From: Pogonophryne albipinna
Taxonomy: Eukaryota; Chordata; Actinopteri; Perciformes; Artedidraconidae
NCBI GenBank assembly: GCA_028583405.1
Contig: CM053243.1
Span: 48,986,826 to 49,050,825 of the forward strand
Direction: 5' to 3'
Length of the DNA: 64,000 nucleotides
Shown here piece by piece: positions 43,508-55,319 of the stretch (its first letter is position 1; every line of letters starts with the position of its first letter). A program made the translations under genes and the position numbers. Below the pieces are notes generated by a model that saw only the letters and a list, made by a program, of their open reading frames with translations, searched no databases and had not been told where the DNA came from.

Positions 43508-45388
43508 ATCAATCAATCAATCAATGTTTATTTATATAGCCCAATATCACAAATGTTACATTTGTCTCAGTGGACTTCACAGTTTGTACAAAATATCAGT
43601 ATGACAATACGACACCCTCTGTCCTTAGACCCTCACATCGTACAAGGAAAAACTTCCGAAGAAAACCCACAGTTTTAAAGGGAAAAATGGGAGAAACCTC
43701 AGGGAGAGCAACAGAGGAGGGATCCCTCTCCCAGGACGGACAGACGTGCAATAGATGCCGTGTGTAAATTGAAATGATAATACATTTGCAACATAGGTAG
43801 TCCAAATGTTTGGAAATGCATGTGTGTATAATAGGAAGATGAATCCACGAGGATATCCATCCAGGACCTATGATCCATGACCACAGCCACGACTCAAGAT
43901 CCAGGGCTCGCGATGCAGGACACAGGACCGCAGGATCATCCATGACTCCGGATCCCAGCGTATATAGACACCAAAAAGAAAGAAATTTGGGGAAGCTGGG
44001 TTAATCGGAACATGAGAGTACACAAGTATAGACAGAGAGAAGGAAGAAGTAAGATGTCCCCCGACAAACTAAGCCTATCAGCAAAACTAGGGGCTGAATC
44101 TAATCAGCCCTAACTATAAGCTTTATCAAAAAGGAAGGTCTTAAGCGCACTCTTAAAAACGGATAGGGTGTCTGCCGCCCGAACACAAACTGGAAGCTGA
44201 TTCCACAAATGTGGAGCTTGATAAGAAAAGGCTCTGGCTCCCATTGTACTTTTAGAGACTCTAGGAACAACCAACAACCCTGCATTCTTGGAACGCAATG
44301 CCCTAGTAGGACAGTAGGGTATAATGAGTTCTTTAAGGTAAGATGGCGCCTGCCCATTAAGGGCTTTGTAGGCGAGAAGAAGAATTTTAAATTCTATCCT
44401 GTGTTCTATAGGGAGCCAGTGTAAGGCAGCCAGAACAGGAGTAATGTGGTCCCTTTTCCTAACTCTGGTTAGTACACGAGCTGCAGCATTTTGAATCAGC
44501 TGAAGCGACTTGACTGACTTCTTGGTACACCCTGATAATAAAGAGTTACAATAATCCAGCCTTGAAGTAACAAATGCATGGACTAGTTTCTCTGCATCGT
44601 TTTGAGGCAAGATATGCCTGATTTTTGCAATGTTACGTAGATGGAAGTAGGCGGTCCTTGAAATTGATTTTATGTGGGCGTTAAAGGATAAATCCTGATC
44701 AAATATAACACCAAGATTCCTTACAGTCTCACTGGAGGCCAAATTAATGCCATCCATAGTTAGTATATCTTTAGATAATTTGTTTCGTAGATTCTTCGGG
44801 CCAAGTACAATAACTTCAGTTTTGGTCGTGTTTAACATCAAAAAGTTTAAGGTCATCCACGTTTTTAAGTCCTTGAGGCAGTCTTGAATTTTATTTAGAT
44901 GATTAATTTCATCAGGCTTGATTGATAAATATAGTTGAGTATCATCCGCATAACAATGAAAATTTACAGAATGATTCCTTATAATATTGCCTAACGGAAG
45001 CATATATAATGTGAACAAAATAGGTCCGAGCACTGAGCCCTGTGGCACTCCATGGCTAACTTTGGTTTGCGTGGAAGATTCATCATTGACACGTACAAAC
45101 TGAGAGCGTTCAGATAGATAGGACCTAAACCAGCCTAAAGCAGTTCCCTGTATGCCAACTAAGTGCTCTAGTCTTTGCAATAAGATATCATGATCGATAG
45201 TATCAAATGCAGCACTGAGATCGAGCAAAACAAGAATAGAGACAAGTCCCTTGTCTGAGGCTATTAGAATGTCATTTGTGACTTTAACCAGAGCTGTCTC
45301 TGTGCTATGATGTGTTCTAAAGCCAGACTGAAAATCTTCAAATAAATCATTGTTTTTTAAGTAATCACACAGTTTTCTGATCAAAGGT
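43508..45388 (-). mobile_element. L2-type LINE, 5'-truncated (family L2-2)
   Basis: The minus-strand copy has a 1275-bp open reverse transcriptase frame, a 3' UTR of about 600 bp and a tandem TTGA tail (AATCAATCAATC on plus). Its 5' end joins X-like DNA at about 45388, and the 3' flank is hAT sequence. The short copy at 2537-2833 shares its 3' end. Confidence 0.88.
44110..45384 (-). CDS. L2-type reverse transcriptase, nearly complete RT domain
   Basis: The 424-residue frame opens at [20 protein letters not shown]. Blocks are [38 protein letters not shown] (catalytic Asp), [33 protein letters not shown] (catalytic Asp pair), [65 protein letters not shown] and the terminal [10 protein letters not shown]. 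This covers most of the polymerase and the C-terminal region of the L2 clade. The AP-endonuclease and start of ORF2 are lost to 5' truncation. The first Met is simply the first in the frame. Absence of stops suggests a recent insertion. It resembles the other L2 here (39540-40688) but differs throughout, so two L2 families coexist. Confidence 0.88.
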   Translation of the reverse strand: MIRKLCDYLKNNDLFEDFQSGFRTHHSTETALVKVTNDILIASDKGLVSILVLLDLSAAFDTIDHDILLQRLEHLVGIQGTALGWFRSYLSERSQFVRVNDESSTQTKVSHGVPQGSVLGPILFTLYMLPLGNIIRNHSVNFHCYADDTQLYLSIKPDEINHLNKIQDCLKDLKTWMTLNFLMLNTTKTEVIVLGPKNLRNKLSKDILTMDGINLASSETVRNLGVIFDQDLSFNAHIKSISRTAYFHLRNIAKIRHILPQNDAEKLVHAFVTSRLDYCNSLLSGCTKKSVKSLQLIQNAAARVLTRVRKRDHITPVLAALHWLPIEHRIEFKILLLAYKALNGQAPSYLKELIIPYCPTRALRSKNAGLLVVPRVSKSTMGARAFSYQAPHLWNQLPVCVRAADTLSVFKSALKTFLFDKAYS

Positions 45389-45389
45389 T

Positions 45390-45530
45390 GTGTTCAAGGG
45401 CATTAAAACGCATGTAAACGCTGCTGAAGGTTAATCCAATGTCTCTGTGTCACTTTGAATTGATTACTGATAATCCATCATCATATTTATGGCAATAAGC
45501 CTAGTTTTCAGTTTTCAGAGAGTAGCATGA
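45390..45530 (+). mobile_element. Family X piece left of element Y
   Basis: Matches 17612-17750 (GGCATTAAAACG, TTAATCCAATGT, CTGATAATCCAT, CAGTTTTCAG). It continues beyond Y at 48031, so Y lies within an X copy. Confidence 0.75.
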
Positions 45531-46351
45531 AGCTGCAGCGTCGGAGACAGCAGTTACAGGACCGCACTTGTAGAACCGCACACACAGGTCCGACGGAGCA
45601 CGTGACGCCGGCACGTGACGGAGCACGTTCACATGAATGTGAACGTCAACGCAGAGAATGTGAGTAATGTGAAGTGCTTTTAAATTGTATTTGTTTAACA
45701 TTAATAACAATTCCGGTGTCTTGAAATGAAGTGTGATTAGCTAACATTAACTATGATGGTGTTAAGGCAATACAAACAAACATCTGTTTGCTTAGATAGC
45801 TTCTAACCGTATTCAAGTCTCTAAAAACAACTATTCGTGAGCTATAGCTTTCGGCAAAAGCATTAGCTTCATTAGCATATTTGATAATTTGTTTAATGAA
45901 ACTAGCGTGATTTTGGCAAGCCCAACTAGGTGTCATAGTTGAGTAATTTAATCACTAATTACAGTAAGAGTGTGAGTAATGTGAATCATGTTGTTTTTTT
46001 TAAAGTTAACAACTATTCTGTTGTATTGAATTGGACAGCCATACAAGCAACAAGTGCTAAATGTCATCTGTTAGCTTACCAACTGTTAACCATTTTGTTT
46101 ATTTGTTTAATGAAACCGTATGTTATGGTTATGTTATTTGACAGAGGCTTTTATCCAAAGTGACTCACAAAAAACATAAAATAACCATAATTAACATTAG
46201 AATTTCAATACAAATAGTTACATAGTGAAGTTACATTACTTATTATATTTTTAACAGGGTAATTACTCATCTGTAACCTACTACATTTCAAAAGTAAACT
46301 TCCCAACCCTGATCATTAATTATAGTCAGCTAATTAATTAAACTTCAACGG

Positions 46352-46896
46352 ATGACAAAAGCATGTCAATATGATCTGTGCGACCAATTAGGCTCTCTCT
46401 TTTTCAAGATGCATATTTCAATCCAAGAAGGGAGATCCTTGCCGGACCTTCAACGGTGCACGACTTGTTGCAACGACTTTCACTGCCCGTTCTGTGTCTC
46501 TGGTTTGTTCTCTCCAACCAAACACAGCAAGGTCAAAAGCCATCTAGAGAGCCACTTCCACCGTGCAGTTCTCCATGAAGGTAAAGTTAGCAAACGTTCT
46601 CTTATGAAATGCAAAAGGAGTTGCAATGTGTCTGCATTAAAAGCAGCCTGAATGTTATGATCAGTTCCATTTGAGCAATACATCAAAACAAGTCCTTCTA
46701 TGATTTGTTTGTGGAGACCAGTTACTTGATCCAGATGTTTGGTATTCATAATTTACACTTTTAAATAATATGATCACAAAATAATAATACTACAATTCTA
46801 TGTTCTTATGTTTAAGGGTATACCATTCACAGATGTGGATTAAATTGCCGACCGGTATATCATTTCCACTGCAGCTACTGCCAATACTTTAGATGA
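46352..46896 (+). CDS. Two-exon double zinc-finger protein inside element Y
   Basis: Exon 1 (46352-46580) ends in CATGAAG/GTAAAG and carries a C2H2-like finger, FHCPFC, then KVKSHLESHFHRAVLHEG. Exon 2 (46817-46896) follows an AG acceptor (TTTAAG) and, in the phase set by exon 1, reads YTIHRCGLNCRPVYHFHCSY followed by CQYFR and a stop. The second unit repeats the HFHC-x2-C pattern, so the product has two related metal-binding modules. An alternative Met lies at 46409. A HFHCP-C...H...H-RAV-HEG-x-I-RC-L-CR pattern recalls uncharacterised multi-copy teleost proteins, from memory only. Function is unknown. DNA binding to the element ends is a guess. The gene is about 102 residues, with no other domain visible downstream to 47560. 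Confidence 0.6.
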
Positions 46897-47033
46897 CGTC
46901 TTGTTCTTATTGTTTCAAAGGCATGGCCAAAGGTTTGCATTCTGGACTCTGGAGGCCAGAAGCTTGCTGGAGGGAACCCTTCAGCCAATATTCAGAGTGC
47001 CACGACAGGTTATCTCCCTGGAGAGGGAATAGC

Positions 47034-47093
47034 AGACCCCGCCTCACCCCCAGTGAAGAAACAGCAGACCCCGCCTCACCCCCAGTGACTGAC
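47034..47093. repeat. 31-bp tandem duplication
   Basis: The block CAGACCCCGCCTCACCCCCA is repeated once with a 31-bp period, within the 3' part of element Y. Confidence 0.85.
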
Positions 47094-48025
47094 CAATCCG
47101 ATTTAAAGCGTACTCTGTAATCGTATCATTCTTCCAGCTGTATACTTCCCTGCTGAATATATTTACTGCTTACCGTATATATAATATCTTATTTATATCT
47201 ACTAATTGATGTTTGTTTTTGCACTGCTGTTAAGATGCTAAACTTCACTTTGTTAATTAAGGTAATTAAGGTGAATCTAATCCACTTAATTTAATCAGTG
47301 CAAGCTAAGGCTACCTAATGGCGGGGAATTACAGCTCTTCTTACAATTGACGCAAGGAACAATTAGTTTAAATCACATTTACCTACAACGCTATTTAAAG
47401 CATCGTCAATATATCACATTTTACTCTGTATTCCTGTTATTACACAAAGGTAAAACAGCCTGACTGATACTGGATTATTTAGGCAATAACAATAATATAC
47501 AACTGACGTATAATATGAGCTCTGCCAAAACTGCCTGACAGCTGACCCCCAGTGTGGAAATTAAAATAAATAAAAATGTATTCTGAACTGAAATGCCTCT
47601 CGGTCAAACTGCTTGTTTATCTTTTGCAGGCTGGTGCATGAACACACCAACAGTTGTTTTTCAGTAATCTAGCACCTCTTCGAAGACACCTTTGATTTAT
47701 TAATAATAATAATGAAACGAGAATTATGATACTGTAGAAGGAACAGTGTTTAACAGTGTTGTTTTCTTTTAACAAAAGCATACCCAAAACTAAATTAACA
47801 GTGTTGTTTAATATACATATAAAAGACATAAAAGACTATCTTTTTTAAATTCTCAACTAAATTAACAGTGTTGTTTCGTCACCCAAAACTAAATTAACAG
47901 TGTTGTTTGTTTAATATACATATAAACATTCATGTGAACGTGCGTTGACCGTCACGTGCTCCGTCGGACCTGTGTGTGCGGTTCTACAAGTGCGGTCCTG
48001 TAACTGCTGTCTCCGACGCTGCAGC

Positions 48026-48375
48026 TTATTGTTTTCAGAGCGTAACATAGCTTTCGGTTTGGGCAAACTGCGTGCGCACCACTCTCACTCCTCAATGGTA
48101 ACGTGTAGGTGGATTTAGGAACTTCCCCTAGATTCTATTGGCTCTAACGGTTCAAAAGAGGTGTCAATCACCAAAATCGACCAATGGATTCCAGAGTTAT
48201 GGTAAATACACCCAAATGACCAGGCAGAGGTGGGTTTTCTTTTCTAAACCTCTCTAAAAAGGTCAAACGTCACTTGTTTTGCATCAATCTTGATACAGGG
48301 TACTTATTATATGTTATAGTTTGGATTCCTAAAGCTTTTAGTCTACTAACCCATCATTCAAGGGTGGTTTTCACC
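48026..48375 (+). mobile_element. Family X piece right of element Y
   Basis: Continues the X copy begun at 45390, matching 17840-18090 through the conserved AAGGTCAAACGTCACTTGTT block. It ends near GGTGGTTTTCACC. Confidence 0.75.
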
Positions 48376-48599
48376 AGTGGTTGGGCCAGAAATGTCTTTT
48401 GGGGGTGCTGTGGGGTAGCTTGACGTTTCATAGAGGGTGCTCAAACATTTAGGGTTTTCCATGAATGTACCCAGCGCTACAGTCGACGCCCCGCTGTGGT
48501 GGAAACAGGAAGAACTGGAAGGATTTTTTGTTCAACATGACCCTCACAACACTGAAGTACAGCCTGTTGGATTAAGTCAGTATACTGATTTAATAATCT

Positions 48600-48690
48600 G
48601 CAGGTCTCCCTTGAAAAAGAGATCATTGATCTCAATGGGATTTTACCTGGATAAATAAAGGTTTTGAATTGAATTGAATAATGAAAATAA
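48600..48690 (+). mobile_element. LINE-like 3' end with TTGAA tail
   Basis: GATCTCAATGGGATTTTACC followed by TGGATAAATAAAGG and tandem TTGAA units. Clade not determined. Confidence 0.55.
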
Positions 48691-48879
48691 ATGTTGTATT
48701 GCAACTGAATCAATTAGTGTTTTAAATGCATTATTTTTGGAGATTGTTGGAGTTTACACAATGTGTTTTGAGATTTGTTGTAGTACAATTATCTTAGTTA
48801 GCAGGAATTAGTTTGTTCAATTGAATTAGTAAACCTTAGAAATTATGAGTTAGTAGAATTAAAAGGGTTAAATTCTGGT

Positions 48880-49141
48880 GATTTATTTATTTAAGTAGGG
48901 TTTAATTTGTTCATTGAGTTCACACAAATGAAAAGAAATAGGTTAATGCAAAGCATGCCTTTTAAGTTTAAATAACTTAAAAGGTTTGTGTCAGTTGTAC
49001 TTCTCAAAATTAATTAAAGCACACTTAGAATACATAAGTTGTTCGTACTCACCATTCTAAGTTAACTTAACTTACTTAGAGTGAGGCAACGAGTTTGCAT
49101 ACTTTTTTTAAGTTACCACAACTTATTAGGTTTTACAGTGT
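48880..49141. repeat. Family C-like repeat ending TTACAGTG
   Basis: TAAGTTACCACAACTTATTA followed by GGTTTTACAGTG resembles the CACTGTAAAA-type ends of family C in reverse. Confidence 0.45.
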
Positions 49142-49219
49142 AGAAACGTCTAGCCTACTGTCTAGCCTACCTGGACATTTCAAGTTTCTCAAGATTCAAG
49201 TGATTTGAAGGTCACTAAA

Positions 49220-50060
49220 GCAGCTACCAAAGTGTATGATGAGGAATAGCAATAAGTGGAGGGCAGTGGAAGCTGCTCAGGAAGCAGAGGCAAGGCTTCA
49301 ACAATCTGGGAGAATGCTGTAAAACCTAGGCTGAACTTGGAAGGCTAAGGTATTTCTCAACCATGTGTACAATGAGCTTTCGAGCCCATCAAATCTTCAC
49401 AGCGAGCAAAGAAGAATCACCAGTCTCCGTGATCCAAACAAGGAGCCCTGAAGCACATCCTCATTTGCTGCACAAATAAAGCTGAAGAGGGACGCCACCG
49501 ATCTTGGCATAATCAGGTTCTGAAAGCTATGGCTGAAGACCTCATTTAAGGACTCAAGCAGGCAAAGCAATCCGAATTTACCAAGAAGACACCTTTGTCA
49601 GGGCTGAGGAGCAGCCAAAATCCTTCAAAAATAATATCTGCAGCCGTCCTGACCCCTGCCAGGAACTGCTGGTTGATGATGGCCCTTAAACATTAGACTC
49701 CCTGAAGATGTTGGAGCCACAACCCTGCAACCTTGTGAACTGAAAGCCCCATGAGAAGATGCTTGAAAGAAGCCATTGAAAGATCTCTCTGAGCAGTTCT
49801 GGTCAGCAATTGTCAGCAGACTTCGTGGAGAGCAAGGTGGCTCCCAGTGGAGGTTAGATGCAGCCCCTTCTTTGGCAAGAACTTTCAGATATATGGTTAT
49901 CAATGAAGAGAAGAAAGAGGGAGACATCTACAGCACAACCGATGCGTCAGTGTGCTTCATGTTGGGTGTGACTCATAAGCAAAGAGCAAGTCATCTCGAA
50001 ACAAGCTTGGATTTGATCAGACTCCAGTGGTTCAGCTGGAGGAGGGTGTAAGAAGTTGAA
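49220..50060 (+). pseudogene. Degraded retroelement with endonuclease-like C-terminal motifs
   Basis: Across changing frames the plus strand keeps blocks found at the C-terminus of a group of non-LTR elements with restriction-like endonucleases. Near 49450 there is LKHILICCTNKAEEGRH followed by SWHNQVLKAMAEDL. Near 49760 a stretch ending ERSL comes before SWRARWLPVEV (49800-49850). From family knowledge this corresponds to the zinc-knuckle-like H-ILS-C/GR--WRH segment and the GWRA-C-PVEVG segment. Stops and frameshifts are frequent and the catalytic PD-D/E-x-K core cannot be read. Clade assignment (NeSL/R2-like) is tentative. Confidence 0.5.
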
Positions 50061-52940
50061 AGACCCAAAACAACCACAATTTGAGGAACATCACTGATTG
50101 TTGAAACTAACCATGTATTAAGATGTGTTTATAAAGTAGACACAGTGCATTTGACTGCTTATTGCCTAAAAAGCTAACTCTTCATCCGCTGACTACTTGA
50201 TGAGTTCATTGTGACACAGGAATCTAAATGAACATCAGTGTTTCTGTGCATCAGCACCAGCTCCAGCTCTCCCAGATGGACCTTCACAAGATTGCTATTG
50301 ATTGATTCCTCTCAGAGTGCTGGTGATAATATGACAAACAGCAGTCATTTCCCACTGACCCTGATCACTTTGGCCCTCCAGAGAACGCTTCAACACAAGA
50401 GTACCCAAGGCTTCCTGGAAGTGCTCTTCCGACACTGGGGACCGTCAGTGGATCAAATGACACAATGCACCAATTGTCTTAATGACTCTGTTTCATGGTT
50501 CCAGGAAGTTGAATGTGACACATGTACAAAAGAAGAAGTCGTGATTTATAATGTGCATTTGACATTCAGTTAAGAGAAAGTCAAAGTGATTATCTGTAAG
50601 ATTCGAATGGAGTGAAAAAATAAGAGTCCGTTGTTCCTGAAGACCCTTCATTCAATAGTTCTATAGCCTGACTGATGCTTGTGTCTGATATCGATGGGAG
50701 GATTCTTAAACATTATAGTGGCTGATTTTTATTGTCCAATGAAAAGACATAATATAAAATAACATTATTGATCCCGGTTTGAGTATTACTCATTCAGGGT
50801 TAAAATGTGTAAAGTGACATTTGGAAAACCTCAAGCATATCTCTGGCCTTTCCATTCTTCAAACTCTTGTTGTTTATTGGCTGGCATATAAACACGTTGA
50901 GCCAACATTGTCAGACCAGGCGGGTTCTCGTTAATTAATTTACAGTAAGTGGCACTTAGGAGTGTTAGTGTCCCACAGTGTCTGAAACACAGTTTTCTCA
51001 TCAGTGAAACCAGGAGGTTATATTCAATGATTGTTTTAAATTGAAGAAACGGGCAATATTACAGGCATAGTTAAAGTAGGCACTGTTTAGATTGGAAAGC
51101 TGTGTTTGAGATTCATCTTATGAAGACATGCAAAAGAAAACAACAACATGCTTTTCTACTCAGAACAGGTTGTCTTGTCATGCAACACAATACAGCTCTG
51201 GAAACAATTAAGAGACCACTCCAAACTGTTCTTAAATCTCAATCTCTACATGTATGGCAGCCATTCCATTCCAGTGTCTGTTGAATTGCAACACAGAGAC
51301 ATGTTGTCAGTAGTTTATAGAATAAAATATGTATATTTAAATTTAAAACGAGATAAACTGATCCTTTTGCAGTGGCTATTATTTTTTTCAAGAGCTGTAT
51401 ACAGGAAATGAGGCATACTGCCATTAGTGGGGCTGAGGTTTGTCTCCTCAGGAGGCGTTTCACTCAATTCACCATCGGACGGATCTATTTTAATCAATGC
51501 AGCTGCCTACTCATAACACTGCACTTCAATCGTGCTCTGCATGCATGACCACAATCTTATATAATGCTTCAAACTTACAATTCCTTCCATTTTACGACCA
51601 TAACTACAGTAATTATGTATTAGGCCCTGATAAATACCAAAACGTGGGTGACCTACACTAAATACTGTGCCTGAACGCATCCACACAGATCTGAAGCTGC
51701 AATCTCTTAATGTTTGAAATGTGTTGCTTGATCAGTAACTCAAATGATCAATTGTTTATCAAGATAGCAAACTATTTTATGTCAATGGACAATTTGATTA
51801 CAAAATCAAATATTACAGCACCAGTTTCATTAAAAGTTCGAACTAATGACTTTAAAAAATAAATAAAACCTTGATACCATAATTTAGTGTTTCAAGAGAA
51901 TAGGAAAACCCAGGAAACTGGAATTAGATCAATTAGTTTTTGAGTTACAATTACATTCTGAATGCTGATTATCTGTTGTTGCTTGTGAACTTCTTTAAGT
52001 GAAAGACAATAAAGATTTTGTAAATCAAAATGTATCTAAGCTCATTGAATATAATAGTGTTGAGGGAGCCACCCTGCTGCAGACAGAGCCAGTGCCACAT
52101 CAGCATTGTGTGTGCGCGCGTGTGTGTGTCTCTCTCTGCATGTGAGCGCATGTGTCTCTCATCTGTGTGTGTGTCTATGTGCTCTAAATGCTGATTGATG
52201 TAACTCTGGCTTTGTCAGCCCTTTGGCATAGGTGGAACAGGTGTGACTCTGCCACAGAGCGTGGCTCAGACAAGCCATATCACGGCACAATGAGGTCATT
52301 GTGCAACACACACATTCCTGAGCAGGGCCCTCGGACTTTTACAGGCTGGAGGTAGCCATCTGCGCCTGTTGCTCCAGGTGAGGGGGATTTGGATGAGATT
52401 TGCTGTATGAAAGAGATGTGTGCTCACCAGCTGCGTGTCCCTACACACTCTCAGAAACACCTCCAAGGCTCAGACACACACACAGACGGGCCAAGTGACG
52501 GTTCTCCAGTGTTGCAAAATCAGCGTCTTGTTAGTGTGAGAGTGGGCGGCAGGTTAGGGGTGGCTGGCTAGGGTTTTTCCGACTGTGTCACTCTTGTCTC
52601 TGGTACAGTCACAGGGGTCCATTAGTTTATGGACGTTACAACAAGGGGGGAAATCATCTGTTGTGACTCAGTCAGAGGCATCTGTGTTTGTTTGGATCCT
52701 GGCTGCCACTTTAGCCGTTGTGCCTTAACACTAAGACACAGCAAATACAATCACCTCATCTCTCTGGCTGTTGGCTGACCATGTATAAAATGTGTGTGTT
52801 TGTCTGAGTGTGTGTAAAGCTATCCCCAGGGTGGGATGTCTGCACCGGGTCACTTCTCGCTTCCTTTCTGCTTTACAGCTTAACCAGCCTTGACTTGCTG
52901 TGTGGTGACATGTCTGCACTACACTGGCTGGATGACTGGG
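50061..52940. other. Anonymous DNA, one MITE, no gene recognised
   Basis: Apart from the small MITE at 51193-51397 and short TG/CA runs near 52110-52180 I find no known repeat, RNA gene or supported exon. Confidence 0.5.
51193..51397. mobile_element. 205-bp MITE with TA duplication
   Basis: Starts CAGCTCTGGAAACAATTAAG and ends TTTTTTTCAAGAGCTG, flanked by TA at 51191-51192 and 51398-51399. TA duplication and short ends fit a Tc1/mariner-type MITE. Confidence 0.65.
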
Positions 52941-52948
52941 AGGATCTG

Positions 52949-53118
<170 letters not shown>

Positions 53119-53474
53119 CTGCAGGCTGACTGCTGGGCTATGCTTGAAAGACTTCTGGCATGTGCTGGTGCCTGCATTTTTCACCCTTGACTGGAAGCAT
53201 ATGCTGCAGCACAATCGAGACAGTGTTAGACGGGCTTGGCGTGAGGGACCCGGGCGGCTTCCTCCACATCTGGCAGTGCTTGGCCCTCCTTCCAGGTGAG
53301 TCACATCCCCCGGGAGGGTGGCTCTGCTGCGGCACTCAGCCCCTCAGTGCCCGGGCATCTGGAAGTGTCTGGATCCGCCTCGCAGTCACATCTATCTCGA
53401 CATGCTTTTCCAATTTCATCACCCCTCCACCACCTCCGCGGCCCCCAGCCACTCACTGACCCCTGCTGTGCACT

Positions 53475-53493
53475 CCCCCCCCCCCCCCCCCCC
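53475..53493. repeat. Poly-C tract
   Basis: Nineteen consecutive cytosines in a C-rich segment (53425-53500). Confidence 0.85.
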
Positions 53494-53499
53494 ACGCTC

Positions 53500-54580
53500 C
53501 AGGTGACATGGTTTAGCAAGACAGATGACCAAAAAGGACAACACTACTGATAAATTGTACAGACAAGAAGGTCACCAGGTCACTTTATCATTATCTTTAA
53601 GTTGGGAAAATGAAAGGATCATTCTGGTTCATTACAACTTGCTTATTTACGTATGATTATTTCTTTCTAATAATGCTTATTGTTAAAGTTAAATCTAAGT
53701 TATTGTTTACGTTCAAACTAAGCGTTGTTGTTTGGAAGTAAAAACTTAAATAATGGTAACAGCTGTTGAGCTGATATAAAGTCAGAGAACCCAAAGGTTG
53801 AAGGTTGTTTCTAACCTGGAGACTCTGCTTCTGGCTCCATCTAACTTTATTGTGGTTGTGTTTGGATAGCAGCTACGAGTGTACTGATTGCAATGTCTTC
53901 ATAAAACAAAGGAATAAACTTACCACTAGCATGTTGTGTGTGTGTGTGTGTGTGTCAGAGTGGATCGATCATGACACAAACAGATGTATGTTGGCGGAAG
54001 ACATATCTGTGTCCGTGTGGAGCGGCTCTATCCTGATCATTAATGAGATGAAAATAAGCATCTTGCTCTGATTAACGCCGCTCGTCCCAAAGGACTTGTC
54101 AGCTGCGGCGCTGACACTGTACATATGCGTACAGATTTTATACATAAATGTGTTCCTGTTTATAAGCCGGTGAGCCACGGTGCAGCTGTGATCTGAGTGT
54201 GTGTGCCAGCCTTTAGCTCAATTAAGTGGGCGGCCCATTCTGTTCCTTAAGGTGTCCAAACGGATATTTCAACCGGACAAAGGAAAATGTGTTGGAATTT
54301 ACTTTTGCAAAAACAATCTTCTGTCATTGCTCCCTTATTCTCCCCGAACAGCACCATTCTCTTTATCTCTTGCACTTTCTCTTTCTGAAACACACGCACA
54401 CACATGCACACACATGCACACACTCATCGCCTCGCTCTCACAGGCAATTTAGAAAGGAATGCTCCTAGGAGTCTCAGATTTCACAAAAAAAGCACCAAAA
54501 AAAAGGGAAAGTGAGTGACAACGAAATTGAAGAATTTATTTTTCCAATGGGTGGTAAATCGAGGTGACATGTCATGTGCA
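53500..54580. other. Anonymous DNA, no gene recognised
   Basis: Contains short TG (53936-53955) and CA (54390-54423) runs. No exon, RNA gene or known transposon supported. Confidence 0.5.
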
Positions 54581-54584
54581 CACA

Positions 54585-54700
54585 CTGAACAAACTGAAAC
54601 GTTGACTTTAATTAAATGTATTATGTTCAACTTAATATTATTTATTTCAACCAACCAAATCAGTTAGACGAAATCTGGTGACATTTTTTTCAGTGCATGC
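54585..54700. repeat. Family C repeat, copy 3
   Basis: Begins CACTGAACAAACTGAAACGT and ends TTTTTTTCAGTGCA, so both CACTG-type ends are visible. Shares TTGACTTTAATTAA with 31305-31460. Confidence 0.7.
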
Positions 54701-54778
54701 GTCATTCTAGCATTGTCTTAAAATGTAACTTCCATAGTGTATGCTGTGATGCCACCAAAGGACAAGCATCTGGAGGAC

Positions 54779-54781
<3 letters not shown>

Positions 54782-54874
<93 letters not shown>
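54782..54874. repeat. (TG)n microsatellite
   Basis: About 46 uninterrupted TG units. Confidence 0.97.
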
Positions 54875-54875
<1 letters not shown>

Positions 54876-55012
54876 CCTAGCATTACTATCCTTGTGGGAA
54901 CCTAAATCTGTTTACACAGTCACGTGTGGGGACTCGCCTTCCTTATGGGGACATAAGGGAGGTCCCCATAAGGGGAATCATTAATTGTAGGGTGTGCGTG
55001 TTTATGTGTGCA

Positions 55013-55062
<50 letters not shown>

Positions 55063-55064
55063 GT

Positions 55065-55095
<31 letters not shown>

Positions 55096-55128
55096 CGTGC
55101 GTGCGTGTACAGTGTGTATGTGTGTGTA

Positions 55129-55184
<56 letters not shown>

Positions 55185-55207
55185 GTGTGTGTGTGTGCGT
55201 GCGTGTA

Positions 55208-55291
<84 letters not shown>

Positions 55292-55312
55292 AGTGTGTGT
55301 GTGTGTGTGTGT
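55013..55312. repeat. Compound TG tract with repeated CAGTGTG and CGTGCG interruptions
   Basis: Five or more TG blocks are separated by near-identical interruptions of the GTGTACAGTGTGTG and GTGCGTGCGTG type, so blocks of about 60-120 bp have been copied in tandem as units. Confidence 0.93.
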
Positions 55313-55319
55313 TCCAGAG

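Larger units (their letters stand above)
45531..48025 (+). mobile_element. Element Y: 2.5-kb element with 77-bp perfect terminal inverted repeats
   Basis: 45531-45607 and 47949-48025 are identical inverted repeats beginning AGCTGCAGCGTCGGAGACAG. A second shared block, GTTCACATGAATGT, follows on each side. The flanks are halves of one X copy. An imperfect 20-bp direct repeat (GTTTTCAGAG then NGTANCAT) occurs at 45511-45530 and 48031-48050. The interior contains a hAT-S-like segment (45700-46310) and a two-exon zinc-finger gene. No transposase domain was recognised, so either the mobiliser is elsewhere or the type is not known to me. A deleted relative is at 34909-37490. Confidence 0.75.
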
